This document shows, piece by piece, positions 7,934-11,438 of a stretch of DNA of 11,438 bases. The DNA is from Pseudomonadota bacterium (lineage in GTDB: Bacteria; Pseudomonadota; Gammaproteobacteria; Enterobacterales; Enterobacteriaceae). The stretch spans positions 1-11,438 of the forward strand of contig JAFACP010000412.1 of assembly GCA_023425455.1 (NCBI GenBank), in the 5' to 3' direction. Numbering within the stretch: the stretch's first letter is position 1; every line of letters begins with the position of its first letter. The notes below the pieces were generated by a model. The model worked only from the letters and a program-made list of their open reading frames with translations. It was not told the origin of the DNA and made no database searches. A program made the position numbers and the translations under genes.

Positions 7934-8665
7934 TCACAGCACTTTATTGGCGCGTTCGCGCGCTTCCCGCTCAAGTGAGAAAATAATGCGCTGCAGTTCA
8001 CGCTCTGCGCCGGGGCCCACGTTAAGAAATCGAAAGCTCAGGCGTGGGGTGGTTATCGTTTCGTTTTTGCTGTCCACCACTTTTCGTTCGCTGATGGCAA
8101 TCAGCTGGGCATCAAACCAGAATCGCCCCCAGCCGCCCATATCCAGTTCAATTTGAGAAAAACGCATCCCTTCGACTAATCCGTCGGGTTTTGGCGTATC
8201 CATCAGGGCGCCCATGCCGCCGAGGGAGAGGTCGAAGAGACGAAAACGGAACTCTTTCTTATCCGGCATTTTGGCTTTGCAGTAATACGCCGGGTGCAGC
8301 GGCGCGTTGATGCGGAAAAATTCGCGACGTTGCACAAACCACAAATTACCGGGCAGCGGGGTGACAAATGCCGGCAGGCCCTGATATTCACTCAGTTCCA
8401 GTCGCGGTATCACAAACTCGACTTTCGCTCCCTGCGTCTCGGCCATGACGGCGATATTTTCAGCCCGCATTACGGCGCGGTTCTCATACTCCTGGCTGCC
8501 GAGATCGACAACCAGACGTTCTGCGGAGGCGTCGAGGATCTTGCTGATAAACTGATTGGTCGACCAGCTGATGCGCAGCGGCACCTCACCCTTTTGCAGA
8601 TCGCGTAATACCCCTAATACAGCCAGCGGATTTTGTTTCAGGAACTGCTCACTGTAATTACTCAC
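7934..8665 (-). CDS. ycgR: Flagellar brake protein YcgR (c-di-GMP-binding PilZ protein)
   Basis: When bound to cyclic di-GMP, YcgR interacts with the flagellar motor (FliG/FliM/MotA), slowing swimming and biasing rotation. Using the GTG at 8665-8663 the product has 243 residues (244 in E. coli). The N-terminal YcgR domain covers about residues 1-105 and the C-terminal PilZ domain about 110-235. The c-di-GMP motif RxxxR is Arg114 and Arg118 in QRREFFR, and the second motif is Asp145-x-Ser147 in DLSLGG. An in-frame ATG 32 codons upstream is rejected because that extension would read through the sigma-28 promoter and has no counterpart in E. coli. GAGGAG stands 9 nt before the GTG. A class 3 flagellar promoter upstream ties expression to flagellar assembly. 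Confidence 0.96.
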   Translation of the reverse strand: MSNYSEQFLKQNPLAVLGVLRDLQKGEVPLRISWSTNQFISKILDASAERLVVDLGSQEYENRAVMRAENIAVMAETQGAKVEFVIPRLELSEYQGLPAFVTPLPGNLWFVQRREFFRINAPLHPAYYCKAKMPDKKEFRFRLFDLSLGGMGALMDTPKPDGLVEGMRFSQIELDMGGWGRFWFDAQLIAISERKVVDSKNETITTPRLSFRFLNVGPGAERELQRIIFSLEREARERANKVL

Positions 8666-8704
8666 GCCAGATGGCTCCTCGATAAGTGACGGACTGTCTA
8701 TGCA

Positions 8705-8731
8705 GTATCGGCAGAGAAAAATGAAACTTAA
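8705..8731 (-). promoter_or_regulatory. Sigma-28 (FliA) promoter of ycgR
   Basis: On the minus strand TTAAGTTT (8731-8724), 11 bp, then GCCGATAC (8712-8705). Each box differs from the FliA consensus TAAAGTTT-N11-GCCGATAA at a single base, and the spacing is exact. Transcription would start near 8698, about 33 nt before the GTG. E. coli ycgR is a known FliA-dependent gene. Confidence 0.9.
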
Positions 8732-8805
8732 TACAAACCGGTGAGTTTTTTTCCGTATCACAATAATTTAAGTCGGTGAGATGAAACCGCTCAGGTGTCG
8801 ATGAC

Positions 8806-8815
8806 CTATAATTAC
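8806..8815 (+). promoter_or_regulatory. Probable ymgE -10 element
   Basis: CTATAATTAC contains a perfect TATAAT (8807-8812) with a C before it, as sigma-S prefers. No convincing -35 is found 16-18 bp upstream. The start point would be near 8819, leaving a leader of about 50 nt. Relatives of ymgE are stress-induced, which would suit sigma-S, but the perfect hexamer could equally serve sigma-70. Confidence 0.5.
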
Positions 8816-8870
8816 ACTATCTGCGCGAGAGGTTCCCGCGTGGGGATTACACCTGCAAGAGGGCATCGCT

Positions 8871-9125
8871 ATGGGTATTATCGCCTGGATTATCTTCGGT
8901 CTTATTGCCGGCGCTATTGCCAAACTGATCATGCCAGGGCGTGACGGCGGCGGCTTTATCTTAACCTGCGTTCTCGGCGTCGTCGGGGCTGTGGTGGGCG
9001 GCTGGCTGGCGACCATGTTTGGTCTCGGAGGCAATATCAGTGGTTTCGATCTGCACAGTTTCCTGGTCGCCGTCGTGGGCGCCATTGTGGTGCTGGGCAT
9101 TTTCAGGTTACTCAAACGGGCTTAG
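8871..9125 (+). CDS. ymgE: GlsB/YeaQ/YmgE family small membrane protein
   Basis: This 84-residue, very hydrophobic protein matches E. coli YmgE along its whole length. The family (transglycosylase-associated protein, GlsB/YeaQ/YmgE) consists of small inner-membrane proteins of unknown mechanism, often induced by stress. Three membrane segments are likely, near residues 2-20, 30-50 and 62-80, each with glycine spacing suited to tight helix packing. The first loop carries the family motif PGRDGGG (22-28), and the C-terminus ends in RLLKRA, a positive cap expected in the cytosol. GAGGG lies 7 nt before the ATG. It diverges from ycgR and ends just before a strong terminator. Confidence 0.93.
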   Translation: MGIIAWIIFGLIAGAIAKLIMPGRDGGGFILTCVLGVVGAVVGGWLATMFGLGGNISGFDLHSFLVAVVGAIVVLGIFRLLKRA

Positions 9126-9135
9126 CATAATAAAG

Positions 9136-9161
9136 CGGCCCTCTGGAAAGGGCCGTTTGTT
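9136..9161. terminator. Bidirectional intrinsic terminator for ymgE and treA
   Basis: CGGCCCT (9136-9142) and AGGGCCG (9149-9155) form a 7-bp stem with a 6-nt loop, followed by TTTGTT on the plus strand. On the minus strand the stem is followed by CTTTATTAT, so it can also end treA transcripts, whose stop codon is 18 bp away. Confidence 0.8.
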
Positions 9162-9179
9162 ATCGCCCGCGACGGCAGA

Positions 9180-10862
9180 CTACCGGGCTGCGCTTTTCGG
9201 CTCAGCCGTCGCATCGTTCGCTGCAGGCTGCATCTGCGGCACATTGTCACACGGCGTCGCTTCGGGGCAGACGCTATCCAGCATCTTCAGGGTCACGCCG
9301 TTGCTCCAGCCAAACCCGTCCTGCAGCGGATACTCGCCGCCGCCACCGCCTGTACCGGTTGTTGACACATCATATTTCTCCACCAGCTTCTTCTCGCGAT
9401 CGTAGGTGTGCTGGACATTTTTCAGGAACCGCCACGTCACCTCCATGGCGACCTTATCATGCCCGTAATTCTGCAGCCCCTCGGCCGCAACCCACTGCAG
9501 CGGTGCCCAGCCGTTCGGCGCATCCCACTGCTGGCCGCTGTTGACGTTAGTGGTGGCAATCCCGCCCGGCTTGAGCAGGCGCGAGGCCGCGGCAGCCGCC
9601 ACTTTATCGGCGCGCGCGCGGGAGGCGGCGTTCACATACAGCGGGAACAGCGCGGCGGCGGTAAGCTGGTTACGCACCTTTTTGTTTTTGAGATCGTAAT
9701 CGGCATACCAGCCCTGCTGTTCATTCCACAGCGTCTCTTCAATGGCTTTCTGGCGGGCGGTGGCAAGGGCGTCGTACTTCGCGGCGTCTGCGCTATCACC
9801 GGCCTCCTGACTGGCCCGGGCCAGCAATTTTTCCATTTTGAACATCAGGGCATTGAGATCGACCGGGATAATCGAGGTGGTGCGAATGGTGCCGAGATTG
9901 TGCGGATCGTCCATCCAGCGGGAGCTAAAATCCCACCCGGAGGCGGCGGCCGCTCGCAGATCGCGGTAGATCGCGGTTGCCGGACGCTCAGGATTGTTCT
10001 TCGCGGTGGTGACATCATCCAGCCAGGATTCCGGGCGCGGGGTATCACGATCGTCCCAGTAGCGGTTAAGCAGCGCGCCGTTGTCCAGCCTGACTACCCG
10101 TTCGCTCGCCTCGCCCGGCTTTAGCATTTCGCTCCCGGCCATCCACCACGCATACTCTTTCGCCATCTGCGGGCGGTATTTTTTCAGCGCGTCGGCGTCG
10201 TGGGTTGCCAGCAGTTCGACCATCAGGGAGAAAAATGGCGGCTGCGAGCGGCTGAGATAGTAGCTGCGGTTGCCGTTGGGGATATGCCCCCAGGCGTCAA
10301 TCTCATAGGCGAAGTTATCCACCATGTCGCTGATTTTGTCCCAGTGACCGCTTTCCTCCAGCCCCAGCATGGTGAAATAGCTGTCCCAGTAGTAGACCTC
10401 CCGAAAGCGGCCGCCCGGCACCACATAGGGTTTGGGCAGCGGCAGGAGCGAGTCCCATTTGCCGGCTTTGTCGGTGGTGCGGGTCAGCACCGGCCACAGG
10501 TCGTCAATATGGGCGCGCAGGCTCTGCCCGGCAGGGGGGACGTATTTTTCTCCCTCAGACGGCAGGGTGAAGTTCATGTCGACAAAATGGCGTAAATCGA
10601 AACCAGACTGATTCCGCTGCATGCGGTAGTCGGCGAGAATGGTCAGCGGATCGCTTTTCGGCACCGCATCGGCAAAGGTTTTTTGGTCCGGGAAAAGTCG
10701 GGCGCTCTGCACGTCGCCAAACAGTGGGCCCAGTAAGATATCAGGCGGGGCGGTCGGGGCGGATGCCGGCTCCTGCGCATGGCCTGACGCGGCGACGGCC
10801 AGCAGGGAACTTCCCAGAACAAGGGGCAAAAGTGCGGGGCGCAGCTTTTGAGGAAATGTCAT
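9180..10862 (-). CDS. treA: Periplasmic alpha,alpha-trehalase TreA
   Basis: A GH37 inverting trehalase that splits trehalose into two glucose molecules in the periplasm, letting cells use external trehalose at high osmolarity. The 560-residue product compares with 565 in E. coli. A Sec signal peptide (residues 1-29: basic start, hydrophobic core, cleavage after GHA) confirms export. Signature 1, [15 protein letters not shown], is at 149-163, and signature 2, [13 protein letters not shown], near 445-457. By alignment with E. coli Asp312 and Glu496, the catalytic acid is Asp311 in SGWDFSS and the base Glu495 in VEKYDV. A GGGGGEY loop follows. Cys532 and Cys538 may form a disulfide, and the tail is Ala/Pro-rich. 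The ATG at 10862 has AAGGAG 8 nt upstream; an ATG 36 codons earlier would bury the signal peptide. Confidence 0.97.
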   Translation of the reverse strand: MTFPQKLRPALLPLVLGSSLLAVAASGHAQEPASAPTAPPDILLGPLFGDVQSARLFPDQKTFADAVPKSDPLTILADYRMQRNQSGFDLRHFVDMNFTLPSEGEKYVPPAGQSLRAHIDDLWPVLTRTTDKAGKWDSLLPLPKPYVVPGGRFREVYYWDSYFTMLGLEESGHWDKISDMVDNFAYEIDAWGHIPNGNRSYYLSRSQPPFFSLMVELLATHDADALKKYRPQMAKEYAWWMAGSEMLKPGEASERVVRLDNGALLNRYWDDRDTPRPESWLDDVTTAKNNPERPATAIYRDLRAAAASGWDFSSRWMDDPHNLGTIRTTSIIPVDLNALMFKMEKLLARASQEAGDSADAAKYDALATARQKAIEETLWNEQQGWYADYDLKNKKVRNQLTAAALFPLYVNAASRARADKVAAAAASRLLKPGGIATTNVNSGQQWDAPNGWAPLQWVAAEGLQNYGHDKVAMEVTWRFLKNVQHTYDREKKLVEKYDVSTTGTGGGGGEYPLQDGFGWSNGVTLKMLDSVCPEATPCDNVPQMQPAANDATAEPKSAAR

Positions 10863-10887
10863 CGGTTCTTCTCCTTTTTCCGCTGAG

Positions 10888-10907
10888 CAGCAACTGTGCT
10901 GTTTTTT
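10888..10907. repeat. Small hairpin in the treA leader
   Basis: CAGCA (10888-10892) and TGCTG (10897-10901) form a 5-bp stem with a 4-nt loop. Six T residues follow on the plus strand, giving it a terminator-like look in the direction away from treA. In the treA leader RNA it is a small hairpin preceded by an A-run. Its short stem makes function doubtful. Confidence 0.3.
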
Positions 10908-10918
10908 ATCACCCCAAA

Positions 10919-10925
10919 ACCATAG
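10919..10925 (-). promoter_or_regulatory. Possible treA -10 element
   Basis: On the minus strand CTATGGT resembles a sigma-S -10 (CTATACT) and sits about 57 bp before the treA start. No good -35 is seen. E. coli treA is induced by osmotic stress and in stationary phase through sigma-S, which is the main reason for favouring this site. Confidence 0.3.
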
Positions 10926-10991
10926 ACGAATATTCCGCCTCCCGTGTGGCTTATCTCCCATTATGCGCACTTCGTCCGCGTCGGGCTGGGA

Positions 10992-11438
10992 TCAGATCTC
11001 TTCTGACGTCGGGCTGTGCTCCCGCAATGTTCCCGGTGCAAAGCCGACGATGCGCTTGAATGCGCGACTGAATGCCGCCAGTGAGCCATACCCCAGTCGC
11101 AGCGCAACGGTCTCGACCGGCTGGTTCTCGTGGCGAATATACTGGATCGCCAGCCGCATACGCAGCGCGCTGAGGTATTTTGCCGGGGTCGTGCCGGTGG
11201 CGGCGAGAAAGCGCTCGGCGAACACCGAGCGCGAGGTACCGGCTTCCCGGGCCAGATCCGCCACGCTCCAGTTCACGCCGGGCTCCCGGTGCATGGCATA
11301 AATCGCCCGGCTCAGGCGCGGGTCGTTCAGCACCTGAACCCAGCCGGTTGCCTTGCCGCATCCGGATTCGACCCAGCCGCGAACGATGAGGGCGGCAACC
11401 ACGTCCGCCAGACGGGCGAGGATCCCGGCAAACCCGAC
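10992..11438 (-). CDS. AraC-family transcriptional regulator, C-terminal part (cut by window edge)
   Basis: The frame is open from the right edge to a TGA at 10994-10992 and gives 148 residues. The DNA-binding domain is complete: the first helix-turn-helix is about residues 58-78 (SVADLAREAG, then SRSVFAERF) and the second about 107-129 (PVETVALRLGYGSLAAFSRAFK), followed by the usual GFAPGTLRE end. The preceding LARLADVVAALIVRGWV resembles the end of a cupin_6-type sensor domain found in one AraC branch. An internal GTG at 11402 is not taken as the start because the homology continues to the edge. treA begins 129 bp downstream on the same strand. The effector and targets are unknown. I do not recall a counterpart beside treA in E. 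coli, so it may be an acquired or lineage-specific gene. Confidence 0.88.
   Translation of the reverse strand, partial: VGFAGILARLADVVAALIVRGWVESGCGKATGWVQVLNDPRLSRAIYAMHREPGVNWSVADLAREAGTSRSVFAERFLAATGTTPAKYLSALRMRLAIQYIRHENQPVETVALRLGYGSLAAFSRAFKRIVGFAPGTLREHSPTSEEI

Noticed and set aside
8666..8761. 32-codon N-terminal extension of YcgR
   Set aside because: It contains the sigma-28 promoter and its start point, has no match in E. coli YcgR, and the GTG downstream has a proper ribosome binding site.
9408..10124. 238-codon plus-strand frame opposite treA
   Set aside because: It is antisense to conserved trehalase sequence and has no recognisable domain.
10930..10936. AATATTC-like core upstream of treA as a possible RcsAB box
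   Set aside because: Only the centre fits the box; the flanks do not match well enough to call a site.
10863..10970. 36-codon N-terminal extension of TreA
   Set aside because: It would place a charged stretch before the signal peptide, and the later ATG has a strong ribosome binding site.

Overview
The window is chromosomal DNA from a motile member of the Enterobacteriaceae, most like the Enterobacter/Leclercia/Lelliottia group. The gene order ycgB - dadA - dadX - cvrA - ldcA - emtA - ycgR - ymgE - treA is that of the Escherichia coli fadR-treA region, and each protein matches its E. coli counterpart closely in sequence and length. Motility is inferred from a near-consensus sigma-28 promoter in front of ycgR. 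The genus is not settled by the sequence.

Layout. Bases 1-127 are the 5' end of an IS3-family (IS150-group) insertion sequence. It sits 32 bp beyond the ycgB stop, where E. coli has fadR. ycgB (-) and the dadAX operon (+) diverge from a 322-bp regulatory region. That region holds a likely sigma-S -10 for ycgB, an almost perfect Lrp site, and a CRP site about 60 bp before the probable dadA start point. dadX converges on cvrA (-) across a GC-rich hairpin. ldcA (-) follows on the same strand as cvrA and diverges from emtA (+) over a 108-bp gap containing a perfect 8-bp inverted repeat. emtA converges on ycgR (-). ycgR diverges from ymgE (+). ymgE converges on treA (-) across a bidirectional terminator. 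The right edge is the C-terminal part of an AraC-family regulator (-), upstream of treA in the same direction.

How the genes fit together. Several genes form a peptidoglycan-turnover and D-alanine economy set. EmtA cuts glycan strands at the outer membrane, LdcA trims recycled tetrapeptides in the cytosol and releases D-alanine, DadX interconverts D- and L-alanine, and DadA oxidises D-alanine to pyruvate and ammonia. The rest are stress or lifestyle genes: ycgB (SpoVR family), cvrA (K+/H+ antiporter), ycgR (c-di-GMP flagellar brake), ymgE (small membrane protein) and treA (periplasmic trehalase).

I found no convincing new multi-gene system. The least ordinary parts are the two edges (the IS end with a hairpin over its own ribosome binding site, and the AraC gene next to treA) and the intergenic control elements.
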